Assembly: GCA_018061065.1 (NCBI GenBank)
Contig: JAGOUV010000014.1
Location: forward strand, 1 to 37,296
Length of the DNA: 37,296 nt
Direction: 5' to 3'
From: Candidatus Altimarinota bacterium
GTDB taxonomy: Bacteria; Patescibacteriota; Gracilibacteria; UBA1369; UM-FILTER-53-11
Shown here: piece after piece, positions 8,379 through 16,272 of the stretch
How the letters are laid out: every line of letters begins with the position of its first letter
Numbering within the stretch: position 1 is the first letter of the stretch
Made by a program: the position numbers and the translations under genes
Notes under the pieces: generated by a model
What the model saw: only the letters and a program-made list of their open reading frames with translations
The model's database searches: none
Told to the model about the DNA's origin: nothing

Positions 8379-8432
8379 CTTCACTGCTTCGTATTAAAAC
8401 TACGAGGCAGTGAGGTTATTTTTATCTTTTTT
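8379..8432 (+). terminator. Rho-independent terminator after the lipoprotein gene
   Basis: A 15-bp hairpin (8379-8393 with 8401-8415, two G-U wobbles, 7-nt loop) is followed by a T-rich run ending in six T. Confidence 0.85.
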
Positions 8433-8443
8433 AATCCGTTGAT

Positions 8444-11116
8444 ATGAAATCAAAAACTACGTGGATTTCCGGTATTACGATCCTGAGTTTGGTAGTACCT
8501 TTTTTGGCATTTGCAGAGCCAGTTGCGCTACGCATCGCGGGGCCGACTGAAAATACCAATACGCTTTTTACCGATGTTCCTAGTAATCATCCCTTTTTTA
8601 GTACGTTGACCACGGTAAAAGAAAAAGGATTTATGCGCGGGTATGCAGATGGAAGTTTTTCGCCCGAGCAGTCTATTAATCGTGCAGAGTTTCTTAAAAC
8701 GTTGGTGAGTGCAATTACAACCACGCCAAAAGGAAGCAACTGTTTTTCTGACGTGAAAGATGAGTGGTTCGCGCCGTATGTCTGTGAAGCTAAGGCACGC
8801 GGAATTGTAAAAGGATATTCTGACAACACCTTCCGTCCGAGTAATAATGTGAGTTTTGTGGAAGCTGCTCAAATGATGACGCATGCGAATATCGGCATAA
8901 GTGCCGGCGTGCCAACAGGCAGAGATGCGTGGTTTACACCTGCGGTAAATACGATGGAGCAGAAGCGCGCAATTCCCGTGACGATTGATACCCTCGATCA
9001 AAAAATTAGTCGTTCAGATGCCGCGGAGATGATTTATCGCGTAAAAGAGCGCGTAGAAAATAAGACATCCAAGACGCTTGCAGCCCTTAGTAATCCGCTT
9101 CCTGTAATTAATTCTTGCGATGAGCTTAATGAAAAATTAAAGATCTTCGATTATCGTCAGTATGGTGGACAACGTATGTATAAAGACGCTATGCCGCTTA
9201 TGATGCCTACGAGTGCACCAGCTGCGCAAAATGTTGGAGCTGCTCCCGTTGCTGAATCAGCCCGCGATAGTGAGGAAAGTGCTGACTCATCCTCATCTTT
9301 TTCTACAACAAATGTCCAAGTAGAGGGCGTGGATGAGGCGGATATCGTAAAAAATGATGCGAACTATATTTATATTTTGTCTGGTCGCAAAGTACGTATT
9401 GTGAAAGCTGCTCCCGTAGGCGAGATGAAAGAAGTGGGGGTGGTTGTTCTGGAAGAAAAAAATATTACGCCACAGGATATGTATGTGGATGGTAACAAGT
9501 TGGTGATTGTAGGGACGAGCTACGAATATATGAACGCTGATGGTGGAGATGCGATTCGTCCCATGATGTATCCGTGGAGAGATAGCACGCGCACGATTGT
9601 TTCCGTGGTGAATATTACTGATCGTGCAGCACCAAAAGTAGAGCGCACGGTGAAGTTTGATGGAAATATTCTTTCTACACGTAAGATTGATAATCAGCTG
9701 TATGTGGTGACTAATACGTACAACGGATATCACGTCATGTATGACCAAGAGGCCACTGATAAGCCGGAGCAGGTAGTGCCCTATGTGTTCGACTCAAAAG
9801 TAGGCGCAGAGCGTCCATTGGTAAATTGTAATCAGGTTCGCTTCGTTCCAAATTACGAGGATGTGAACTTTTTGACGGTCGCCAGCTTAGATGTTTCAAA
9901 TCCAAACAGCACATTGCAGAAGCAGGTGATCATGGGCTCAGGAGAAAATATTTATGCGTCACGCGAGAGTTTGTATGTTGCCGCAACTCGCTACAGCTAC
10001 CCATTAATGGGCACGTTTAATATTTGGAATCCACCAATGAGCACGGAAGAAACACGATTAGTGCGTTTCGCATTAGGTGCGAACGGAGCAGTAACGTACT
10101 CGTCTACCGGTACAGTTCCTGGCCACTTGCTCAATCAATTTTCTATGGATGAGAACGGAAACTACTTCCGTGTCGCGACAACGATTGGTCAGGTATGGGC
10201 TGGTCTCGAGAGCAGCCGCGCAAGCAGAAACAGTTTGTATGTGCTTGATCGTAGTGACTTGAGTAAGCGCGTAGGTGCATTGGAAAACCTTGCACCGGGA
10301 GAAACTATTTACTCAGTGCGTTTCATGGGAAATCGTGCCTACATGGTTACCTTTAAAAAAATAGATCCATTCTTTGTCTTGGATGTTTCAGAGCCAACAA
10401 ATCCAAAAGTTTTGGGTGAGCTCAAGATCCCTGGGTATAGCGATTATCTTCATCCCTACGATGAGAATCACGTCATTGGTTTTGGTAAAGACGCAGTTGA
10501 TCCAAGAGAAATTGAGGAGACAAATCCAGGTCCATGGAGTCTTCAATTCACAAAAGATTTTGCATGGTACCAGGGTATGAAAATTGCACTCTTTGATGTG
10601 ACTGATGTTGCAAATCCAAAACTGCAGTTCAATGAAGTTATCGGTGATCGTGGTACGAACAGTGAATTGCTACACAATCACAAGGCACTTCTCTACGATC
10701 GTGCCCGTGGTATTTTTGCCTTCCCCGTTACCGTTGCACGCGTCACTGATGAAGATCGCGCACGCAGTATCGAAAATATGAGTGATCCTGGAAGTGCGTA
10801 CGGAAAAGATATTTTCCAAGGTGCATATATTTATCACTTGGATCTTACAAAGGGATTTACTTTGCTAGGAAAAGTATCGCACCTTCCCGCAAATACATTC
10901 ACTCAGCCTAACGTGTATATAAATGAAGAGATGCCCGGCGTGATCCGTCGTATTGTCTTAATCAATGATTATCTTTATACGGTCTCTCGCAACTTGGTAA
11001 AAGCATTCGCCCTTCCTACCGGAAATGGAACCATCAATGTCGATGCTCCAAGCGCGAGCGCAGCTGTTCAAGTTGATCCGGAGGATACACCAGTTCCGGT
11101 GCCATATTTGAAATAG
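8444..11116 (+). CDS. S-layer-homology and beta-propeller surface protein
   Basis: The 890-residue exported protein has a signal peptide ending near LAFAE. Three SLH domains follow at about residues 40-90, 97-150 and 155-205 (FTDVPSNHPFF, GFMRGYADGSFSP; CFSDV, GYSDNTFRPSNNVSF; a weaker third). They normally bind pyruvylated cell-wall polymer and hold the protein on the surface. After a Ser/Ala-rich linker, VEGVDEADIVKNDANYIY (about residue 285 on) opens the large beta-propeller domain of PF09826 type, which runs to near the C-terminus. The propeller's ligand is unknown. A TTTAAT ends 8 nt before the ATG, and no Shine-Dalgarno site is present. It lies between two strong terminators, so it is a single-gene unit. 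Confidence 0.88.
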   Translation: MKSKTTWISGITILSLVVPFLAFAEPVALRIAGPTENTNTLFTDVPSNHPFFSTLTTVKEKGFMRGYADGSFSPEQSINRAEFLKTLVSAITTTPKGSNCFSDVKDEWFAPYVCEAKARGIVKGYSDNTFRPSNNVSFVEAAQMMTHANIGISAGVPTGRDAWFTPAVNTMEQKRAIPVTIDTLDQKISRSDAAEMIYRVKERVENKTSKTLAALSNPLPVINSCDELNEKLKIFDYRQYGGQRMYKDAMPLMMPTSAPAAQNVGAAPVAESARDSEESADSSSSFSTTNVQVEGVDEADIVKNDANYIYILSGRKVRIVKAAPVGEMKEVGVVVLEEKNITPQDMYVDGNKLVIVGTSYEYMNADGGDAIRPMMYPWRDSTRTIVSVVNITDRAAPKVERTVKFDGNILSTRKIDNQLYVVTNTYNGYHVMYDQEATDKPEQVVPYVFDSKVGAERPLVNCNQVRFVPNYEDVNFLTVASLDVSNPNSTLQKQVIMGSGENIYASRESLYVAATRYSYPLMGTFNIWNPPMSTEETRLVRFALGANGAVTYSSTGTVPGHLLNQFSMDENGNYFRVATTIGQVWAGLESSRASRNSLYVLDRSDLSKRVGALENLAPGETIYSVRFMGNRAYMVTFKKIDPFFVLDVSEPTNPKVLGELKIPGYSDYLHPYDENHVIGFGKDAVDPREIEETNPGPWSLQFTKDFAWYQGMKIALFDVTDVANPKLQFNEVIGDRGTNSELLHNHKALLYDRARGIFAFPVTVARVTDEDRARSIENMSDPGSAYGKDIFQGAYIYHLDLTKGFTLLGKVSHLPANTFTQPNVYINEEMPGVIRRIVLINDYLYTVSRNLVKAFALPTGNGTINVDAPSASAAVQVDPEDTPVPVPYLK

Positions 11117-11134
11117 GGGATAAGTAAGTTTTTT

Positions 11135-11176
11135 AAGAGGCCTCGCTACGCAGATTGTGTACGGGGCTTCTTTTTA
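11135..11176 (+). terminator. Rho-independent terminator of the SLH/propeller gene
   Basis: AAGAGGCCTCG pairs with CGGGGCTTCTT (two G-U wobbles), with a further TAC/GTA pairing in the loop, and is followed by a T run. It lies between this gene and the converging XRE gene. Confidence 0.8.
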
Positions 11177-11183
11177 GTTAATG

Positions 11184-11462
11184 TTAGTTTCTGAATCCGA
11201 TCATCAGGCGCTTCCCAAAGATATAACTAAGCCCGCAGAGCGTCCGTAGCGTGAGGTTTTGTTTGCCGGTTTCTATCCGGGCAATGACGCTTTGGGTTGT
11301 CTTGAGTTTATGGGCCAGTTGCTTCTGATTCAGCCCCTTTCTAAGGCGCATTTTCTTGACCTGGGCACCAATAAGTATCTTTTCGTACTTTTCGAGGGAT
11401 TGCGGAGACTGTAATCGGGCAGCGAGATGCCCTTCTTGGTCGAAATGAGGCAAATTTTCCAT
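11184..11462 (-). CDS. XRE-family helix-turn-helix regulator
   Basis: The 92-residue protein has a Cro/C1-type HTH in its C-terminal two thirds: KMRLRKGLNQKQLAHKLKT, then TQSVIARIETGKQNLTLRTL. Q-K-Q-L-A-H and Q-S-V-I-A-R-I-E-T-G are the diagnostic positions of HTH helices 2 and 3. The first ~30 residues are a short acidic/helical extension. It resembles solitary XRE regulators and HigA-type antitoxins, but no toxin gene adjoins it, so a toxin-antitoxin role is not supported. Its promoter contains a perfect inverted repeat that overlaps the spacer and -10, which suggests autorepression. Confidence 0.9.
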   Translation of the reverse strand: MENLPHFDQEGHLAARLQSPQSLEKYEKILIGAQVKKMRLRKGLNQKQLAHKLKTTQSVIARIETGKQNLTLRTLCGLSYIFGKRLMIGFRN

Positions 11463-11489
11463 TAAAAATATTTTATTTTTAATGATTAA

Positions 11490-11518
11490 ATTATAGCATA
11501 AAAGCTATAAACGGCCAA
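11490..11518 (-). promoter_or_regulatory. XRE promoter with embedded operator
   Basis: On the minus strand TTGGCC (11513-11518), a 17-nt spacer and TATAAT (11490-11495) form a promoter. The perfect 7-bp inverted repeat TTATAGC-N6-GCTATAA (11491-11510) covers the spacer and the -10, a placement where bound repressor would block polymerase. A second perfect repeat, ATTAAAAAT-N5-ATTTTTAAT (11461-11483), abuts the start codon. Confidence 0.7.
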
Positions 11519-11523
11519 AAAAC

Positions 11524-11553
11524 TTGATTTTTACCATAAGTGTGTGGTATAAT
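11524..11553 (+). promoter_or_regulatory. Promoter of a short non-coding transcript
   Basis: TTGATT (11524-11529), an 18-nt spacer and perfect TATAAT (11548-11553). No convincing open frame follows before a terminator about 65 nt downstream. Confidence 0.55.
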
Positions 11554-11559
11554 ATCCCT

Positions 11560-11624
11560 GTTAGTTTGTTTTTAGAACTCGTTGTGGAACCGCATCCGCC
11601 CAAAAGCAATTGGCGGTTTTTTTT
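11560..11624 (+). ncRNA. Candidate small RNA between XRE and the FlgD-Ig-like gene
   Basis: The predicted transcript begins about 7 nt after the TATAAT at 11548-11553 and ends at a hairpin with eight T. It would be about 65 nt and has no credible reading frame. Its 3' part can fold two ways: CCGCC/GGCGG (11596-11600 with 11612-11616) or AACCGC/GCGGTT (11588-11593 with 11613-11618). It is transcribed away from the XRE gene, with the two -35 elements about 6 nt apart. It could also be only an attenuated leader of the 11676 gene, although that gene has its own promoter after the terminator. Family unknown. Confidence 0.4.
11596..11624 (+). terminator. Terminator of the candidate small RNA
   Basis: Stem CCGCC/GGCGG, extendable by AA/TT across a bulged C, followed by eight consecutive T (11617-11624). 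Confidence 0.7.
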
Positions 11625-11638
11625 CGTCTAAACTATAG

Positions 11639-11666
11639 TTGCAATAATAAGATATTATGATATAAT
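11639..11666 (+). promoter_or_regulatory. Promoter of the FlgD-Ig-like gene
   Basis: TTGCAA (11639-11644), a 16-nt spacer and perfect TATAAT (11661-11666), only 9 nt before the ATG at 11676. A 10-bp perfect palindrome, AACTATAGTT (11631-11640), overlaps the -35 and shares the core CTATA with the XRE operator half-site. Confidence 0.7.
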
Positions 11667-11675
11667 ACTATTAAT

Positions 11676-12584
11676 ATGAGAACAAAAACTAAATTTATCT
11701 TTGGACTATCTGTTTTAGCTCTGCTTATTATTGGTGGGGCATACGTTGCTTTACCTAATACGGGGAAGGGATCCCTACTAGACCTAGTAGGAAATATTCC
11801 GTCAGTAAATAATGCTGTTCGAACCTACCATCATTTTGAGTTTTATCTGCCTTCATTGGTGTATCCTCATCAGGACGGACATTCAGTCAGTACATTGAAT
11901 TATTTTGCAAAAAGTAATTCAGCGGCTCATGTGAATTTTAAAATGGAAGTTGAAGATAGATTTAATACAGTGGTGAAAGAGGTATGTTTTATCCGGGCGG
12001 TCAGAGGACTATGTAGTTGGGACGGTACGAATTCTGCTAATCGGCCAGTGACAATACCAAATAAATATCGATTTAAGATCACTTTCTTTGATAGTGCACG
12101 CAACCCCACGGTGGCTTACTCTCCTTACTTTGTATTACCAAGAGATTGGTCTGAAAATGAAGATAGTAGTGTATATCAAGAGAGCCCCTTGGCGCTGGCT
12201 GCCTCGTCAAATGATATTAAGCATTATTTTGTCTTTTTCGTTGGTAATAGAGAATTCCCCAGATATTTCGTAGAACATTTGCCTCTTACCCAGTTGCGAA
12301 GTGCTTTTTTAGTAGAAAATACTAATAGAGTTAGTATAGCTGGGCGTATACCTGCTCAGCTTGATCAGTGGGAAATGGCTTCGGGTTTCAGTTTAATATG
12401 GGATGGTACACGGGGACAGGCTTACCAGGGTAATGCTCAGGCTGCCCCTGATGGAAAGTACCGTTATAAAACCTCTTTAAACTATGTGGGGGGTGGCCAA
12501 CCAAATGAAACGATTTATTCAAGCTATTTTGTGATTACAAGACAAAATAGAAATCGGTTGAATTTGAACCTTATTGATATCTAA
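11676..12584 (+). CDS. Exported protein with two FlgD-Ig-like repeats
   Basis: The 302-residue protein has an N-terminal signal or membrane anchor (about residues 7-28, IFGLSVLALLIIGGAYVAL). Two repeats follow, each with a WDGT core and a late Y-F strand: about residues 85-155 (CSWDGTNSANRPVTIPNKYR, ending YSPYFVL) and about 225-290 (LIWDGTRGQAYQGNAQAAPD, then GKYRYK, ending YSSYFVI). The WDG…aPDGkYrY pattern is that of FlgD-type Ig modules found in many secreted proteins. No flagellar genes are present, so this is an adhesion or structural surface fold rather than a hook cap. Its -10 lies 9 nt before the ATG, implying a near-leaderless mRNA. The specific role is unknown. Confidence 0.7.
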   Translation: MRTKTKFIFGLSVLALLIIGGAYVALPNTGKGSLLDLVGNIPSVNNAVRTYHHFEFYLPSLVYPHQDGHSVSTLNYFAKSNSAAHVNFKMEVEDRFNTVVKEVCFIRAVRGLCSWDGTNSANRPVTIPNKYRFKITFFDSARNPTVAYSPYFVLPRDWSENEDSSVYQESPLALAASSNDIKHYFVFFVGNREFPRYFVEHLPLTQLRSAFLVENTNRVSIAGRIPAQLDQWEMASGFSLIWDGTRGQAYQGNAQAAPDGKYRYKTSLNYVGGGQPNETIYSSYFVITRQNRNRLNLNLIDI

Positions 12585-12619
12585 AAGTCAGTAAGCTTTA
12601 TAATATCGACAATATTAAG

Positions 12620-12647
12620 TTGCGGCTTGCCAGAACTCGCGTATAAT
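12620..12647 (+). promoter_or_regulatory. typA promoter and ribosome binding site
   Basis: TTGCGG (12620-12625), a 16-nt spacer and TATAAT (12642-12647). Unlike many genes here, a leader of about 20 nt follows and contains AAGG 7 nt before the ATG, a Shine-Dalgarno site. Confidence 0.7.
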
Positions 12648-12674
12648 GCCAAGGCTTACTTTTAAGGTACCTAT

Positions 12675-14465
12675 ATGAAAATTTTGAATATCGCGATTAT
12701 CGCGCACGTAGACCACGGCAAGACAACACTCACTGATCACTTGTTGAGACAAGGTGGTGCGTTCAAGATAAATGAGGCGGTTGATGAATTGGTGATGGAC
12801 TCGAATGACCTGGAAAAAGAGCGTGGTATTACCATTTTGGCTAAAAATGCATCGATTCGTTATGGTGACGTGAAAATTAATATCGTAGATACTCCTGGAC
12901 ACGCGGATTTTGGTTCTGAGGTTGAGCGTGTGTTGAAGATGGTGGACTGTGTGTTGTTATTGGTTGATGCAAAAGAAGGTCCGATGCCGCAGACTAAATT
13001 CGTATTGAAGAAGTCACTCGCATTGGGAATCCGTCCGATTGTGGTTATTAATAAAATCGATAAGCCCGATCAGCGTGCAGATGAGGTCGTGAATATGGTG
13101 TTCGATTTATTCGTTGCTATGGGCGCAAGTGATGCACAGCTCGATTTCCCTATTGTATATAGTATTGGAAAGTTGGGTATCGCTAAAAAAGAAATGGCCG
13201 ATGACAGCAAGGATCTTACGCCCCTTTTTGATACGATCTTAAAGCACGTACCATTGTATCCAGACAAAAATGATGAGGTATTGCAGATGCAAGTTGCCAA
13301 CCTTAACTACGATGACTATGTCGGTCGTATTGCTGTTGGTCGTGTGTTTTCTGGAACGCTTGAAAAGAATAAAACAGTTGCCGTATGCCGCCGTGATGGA
13401 AGCATGATCACTGGTCGCGTGAGCAAGTTGCTCGTGTATGAAGGTTTGAGACAAGTTGAAGTAGAAAAAGCAGAGGCAGGTGATATCTGTGCTATTGCGG
13501 GATTCCCGGACATTACTATCGGCGATACGGTTACCGATCCTGAAAAGCCGGCACCATTGCCACCAAATGAGGTGGATGAGCCGACACTGGAGATGAACTT
13601 TTTGGTCAACAACTCACCGTTTGCGGGAAGAGAGGGAAAGTTTGTTACGACGCGTCATATACATGAGCGTCTTGATCGTGAGCTGCAGACGAATGTGGGT
13701 TTGAAGGTTGAGCCTTTGGGTGGTGCGGATGGATATAAAGTGAGTGGACGTGGTGAACTGCATATCTCAATTTTGCTTGAGAACATGCGCCGTGAAGGAT
13801 ATGAAATTCAAGTTTCAAAACCAGAAGTTATTTTTAAGACGATCAATGGTGAAAAACATGAACCTATTGAACAAGTGATGATCGATGTGCCGGAAGCGTT
13901 TGCGGGAGTTGTAATTGAAAAATTAGGTAAGCGCCGTGGTGAGATGACGGGAATGATTACGGAAAATGCACATAGCCGTTTGGAGTACACGGTTCCTACG
14001 CGTGGTTTGCTTGGCTTCCGCTCTGAATTTATTACCGATACACGTGGAGAAGGAATTTTGGATCACAGCTACCTTGAGTATCAGCCATACCGTGGTGAGA
14101 TCGCGGGTAAGTTGAATGGTGTATTGATTTCTGGCGAACATGGAGTCACTGCTTCATACGCTTTGTGGAATCTACAAGAGCGTGGAAAATTGTTCTTGGG
14201 ATCTGGCGTGGAAGTTTACGAAGGTATGATTATTGGTGAACATTCACGCGATAATGACCTGGTCGTCAATCCATGCAAAGAGAAAAAACTTACCAACATG
14301 CGTGCCTCTGGTAGTGACGATGCGATTCGCCTCGTGCCGCCGCAGGATATGAGTTTGGAACAGGCGCTTGAGTATATCCACGACGATGAGTTGGTGGAGG
14401 TCACGCCGAAGTCTATTCGTCTACGCAAAAAGTTCCTCACGGAGAATGAGCGCAAGCGTAAATAG
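12675..14465 (+). CDS. typA: Ribosome-associated translational GTPase TypA/BipA
   Basis: The 596-residue protein is a full-length TypA, an EF-G-like GTPase that binds the ribosome and assists 50S assembly and stress adaptation. The G1 loop AHVDHGKTT is at residues 10-18. Switch regions [12 protein letters not shown] and [15 protein letters not shown] and the specificity motif NKIDKP follow. Domains II, III and V are present, and the C-terminal TypA-specific domain contains [18 protein letters not shown] and [19 protein letters not shown]. It has its own promoter and an AAGG ribosome binding site. It converges on the PRMT-like gene with only 11 bp between stops and no clear terminator. Confidence 0.97.
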   Translation: MKILNIAIIAHVDHGKTTLTDHLLRQGGAFKINEAVDELVMDSNDLEKERGITILAKNASIRYGDVKINIVDTPGHADFGSEVERVLKMVDCVLLLVDAKEGPMPQTKFVLKKSLALGIRPIVVINKIDKPDQRADEVVNMVFDLFVAMGASDAQLDFPIVYSIGKLGIAKKEMADDSKDLTPLFDTILKHVPLYPDKNDEVLQMQVANLNYDDYVGRIAVGRVFSGTLEKNKTVAVCRRDGSMITGRVSKLLVYEGLRQVEVEKAEAGDICAIAGFPDITIGDTVTDPEKPAPLPPNEVDEPTLEMNFLVNNSPFAGREGKFVTTRHIHERLDRELQTNVGLKVEPLGGADGYKVSGRGELHISILLENMRREGYEIQVSKPEVIFKTINGEKHEPIEQVMIDVPEAFAGVVIEKLGKRRGEMTGMITENAHSRLEYTVPTRGLLGFRSEFITDTRGEGILDHSYLEYQPYRGEIAGKLNGVLISGEHGVTASYALWNLQERGKLFLGSGVEVYEGMIIGEHSRDNDLVVNPCKEKKLTNMRASGSDDAIRLVPPQDMSLEQALEYIHDDELVEVTPKSIRLRKKFLTENERKRK

Positions 14466-14476
14466 TTCCAGGCGAC

Positions 14477-15388
14477 TTATCTAATGCCCTTTGCTGTGTC
14501 CATCTTGATGACTGCTTTTGAGCTGCTCGTGCGGATTTCCCATGTGAGACGCACGCCTACGTTGTAGCTCGTGTCTGAGCTGAGCTTGAGTGAGCAGGTT
14601 TCATCAGCAGCAAGAGTGAGGGGAGTCATGAGGGGAAGATAAATCTGATCCCAGTGGGTGGAGGTGTGATGAGGATCGGTCGTGAGCAAAATGTCTTTCG
14701 TGAGATGTGCAGTCCACCAAATGCAAAAACCATACACGGTCGTTGGTTTTTCGTATGACCATTCTGCATTGCCAGCACGTTTGCTGGAAGGATTGGCGGT
14801 GAGGTCGATGGTGTCCCAACATTGCGGTGTGCCGTTGAGTTCATCGGCTGTGATGCGATAGACGTACATATTGTTGAGTGCCGCTTCTTTTGCTGGAGAA
14901 AAATCCAGTTTATATCCAACATGATCCCAGGCGGTGATCTCATCATGAATGCGAGGTGCAGTGACGGGTGCAACAAATTGCTGAACCTGAGCGGGAATCA
15001 TGTGCCCGCCTTTTTTTAGGAAACGCTGTGCGTCTTGGAAAATTTCAATGATATGTTCCTCCAGGGCGTAGTTGCCGAGCGTTTCTGAAATAACAATATC
15101 GGTACGAGTCGGGTCTTTTACTTCATCGCTGTACCCGTGCATCAGTACGCAGTTGGTAATCTTGTTCTTCAGCGCGAGTTTTTTACTCAATGCGAGTATG
15201 TCTTCATCTGCTTCGTAGAGATAGCATTTTTTTGCTCCGAGCTGTGATGCGAGAAAGCTTAAAAATCCTGTTCCCGAACCAATATCAGAGACGGTGCTGA
15301 TGCCTTTTTTAATAGTCGACTGCAGTGCCTTATAGAACGCATCATTGCGTCCGTGATCGGCGAGTAATTTTTGTTGTAGTTCAATCAT
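14477..15388 (-). CDS. PRMT-like protein methyltransferase
   Basis: The 303-residue protein matches the protein arginine methyltransferase fold. Motif I is DIGSGTGFLSFLA (35-47), and the acidic residue binding SAM ribose is in YLYEADED (E59). The double-Glu loop reads SETLGNYALEE (E102 and E110/E111). The C-terminal beta-barrel holds the THW loop at T244-H245-W246 (HTSTHWDQIYLPL). In this family the two Glu residues bind the target guanidinium and THW shapes the active site. True PRMTs are rare in bacteria, so the substrate is unknown; a small-molecule or protein target is possible. Its ATG overlaps the stop of the RlmK-like gene (4 bp), and a TATAAT also lies 9 nt before the ATG (15398-15403). 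Confidence 0.78.
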   Translation of the reverse strand: MIELQQKLLADHGRNDAFYKALQSTIKKGISTVSDIGSGTGFLSFLASQLGAKKCYLYEADEDILALSKKLALKNKITNCVLMHGYSDEVKDPTRTDIVISETLGNYALEEHIIEIFQDAQRFLKKGGHMIPAQVQQFVAPVTAPRIHDEITAWDHVGYKLDFSPAKEAALNNMYVYRITADELNGTPQCWDTIDLTANPSSKRAGNAEWSYEKPTTVYGFCIWWTAHLTKDILLTTDPHHTSTHWDQIYLPLMTPLTLAADETCSLKLSSDTSYNVGVRLTWEIRTSSSKAVIKMDTAKGIR

Positions 15389-16272
15389 ATATGTCGAATT
15401 ATAAAACAGTGATGGGCGCAGAGTGGTTCGAAATCCAGCGGTATCGTATCAAATTTTTCCTCGACCTGCGCGCCTTTTAGCTCTTTTTTGTTCAACTTAA
15501 ATTCTTGGAAATTATTTGAGAAGACGATAAAACCCTTTGGAGAGAGGATCTCTAACGCTGCATTGATGAGCTCGGGATGATCTTTTTGCACTGAAAAACT
15601 CAATCCTTTATTACGACTAAATGTCGGTGGATCGATAATAATAATGTCGAATGTTAATTTTTTTCGTAGGGCATATCTAAAAAATTCCCGCGTATCCATT
15701 TTATAGATCCAGTTTTGTTCGGGAGGCAGATTGTTAAGTTCCAGGTTGCGTCGTGTCCAATCACAGTACGTCTTAGAAAGGTCTACGGTATAAGTTTTCT
15801 GGGCACCACCACGCGCAGCATATACGGAAAATGTTCCGGTATAAGCAAAAGTGTTTAATACAATTTTTCCTTTTGATTGTTCACCTACCCAGCGACGTGT
15901 CTCACGATGATCTAAAAATAATCCCGTGTCTAAATAATTAGAAAGATTAACTTCAAATATATTCCCATATTCATTGACGGTAATTTTTTCAAAGTTCTTG
16001 TCGTCCATCGGCTGTCCGGCTGCCTTAAGACGATCTTTATAGAAAAAAGACTTTATATTCAGCAGTGTTCGTAATGTTGCCTCACATTCTTTTTTTGTCT
16101 GTGCGCTGATCGGTTCAAACAAATGAAAAACGGCCGCGTGTTTATATATATCAATTGCGATAGGAAGCTCGTAGGTTGGCTGCCACAGGCGAAAAGCCTC
16201 GAGTTTATTTTTTGTAATATACGGTTGAAGTCCCGCGAGTCGTTCTTGTAGTAGTTCAGGAAGCATGGTCAT
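15385..16272 (-). CDS. RlmK/RlmI-like SAM-dependent RNA methyltransferase
   Basis: The 295-residue protein matches the C-terminal methyltransferase half of RlmKL, and RlmI-like enzymes, which methylate 23S rRNA. Diagnostic motifs are GLFLDHRETRRWV, then VLNTFAYTGTFSVYAARGGA (SAM motif I), YTVDLSKTYCDWTRRNLELN, and IIIDPPTFSRNKG (the catalytic DPPTF loop). No THUMP or PUA domain is attached. The open frame extends to 16305, but that lies well within the MFS gene; ATGs at 16272 and 16266 give a short overlap with the MFS stop and are preferred. Which rRNA position it modifies cannot be told. Confidence 0.85.
   Translation of the reverse strand: MTMLPELLQERLAGLQPYITKNKLEAFRLWQPTYELPIAIDIYKHAAVFHLFEPISAQTKKECEATLRTLLNIKSFFYKDRLKAAGQPMDDKNFEKITVNEYGNIFEVNLSNYLDTGLFLDHRETRRWVGEQSKGKIVLNTFAYTGTFSVYAARGGAQKTYTVDLSKTYCDWTRRNLELNNLPPEQNWIYKMDTREFFRYALRKKLTFDIIIIDPPTFSRNKGLSFSVQKDHPELINAALEILSPKGFIVFSNNFQEFKLNKKELKGAQVEEKFDTIPLDFEPLCAHHCFIIRHI

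Noticed and set aside
8528-9001. 157-residue minus-strand frame opposite the SLH domains
   Set aside because: Antisense shadow of a clear SLH region; Arg/His/Cys-rich composition unlike neighbouring proteins.
9293-9748. 151-residue minus-strand frame opposite the propeller domain
   Set aside because: Shadow frame rich in His/Ile/Asn, no motif, opposite a conserved domain start.
11676-12584. Flagellar hook-cap protein FlgD
   Set aside because: Only the Ig-like WDG…PDGkYrY module is shared; there are no flagellar genes and the protein has an N-terminal export/anchor segment.
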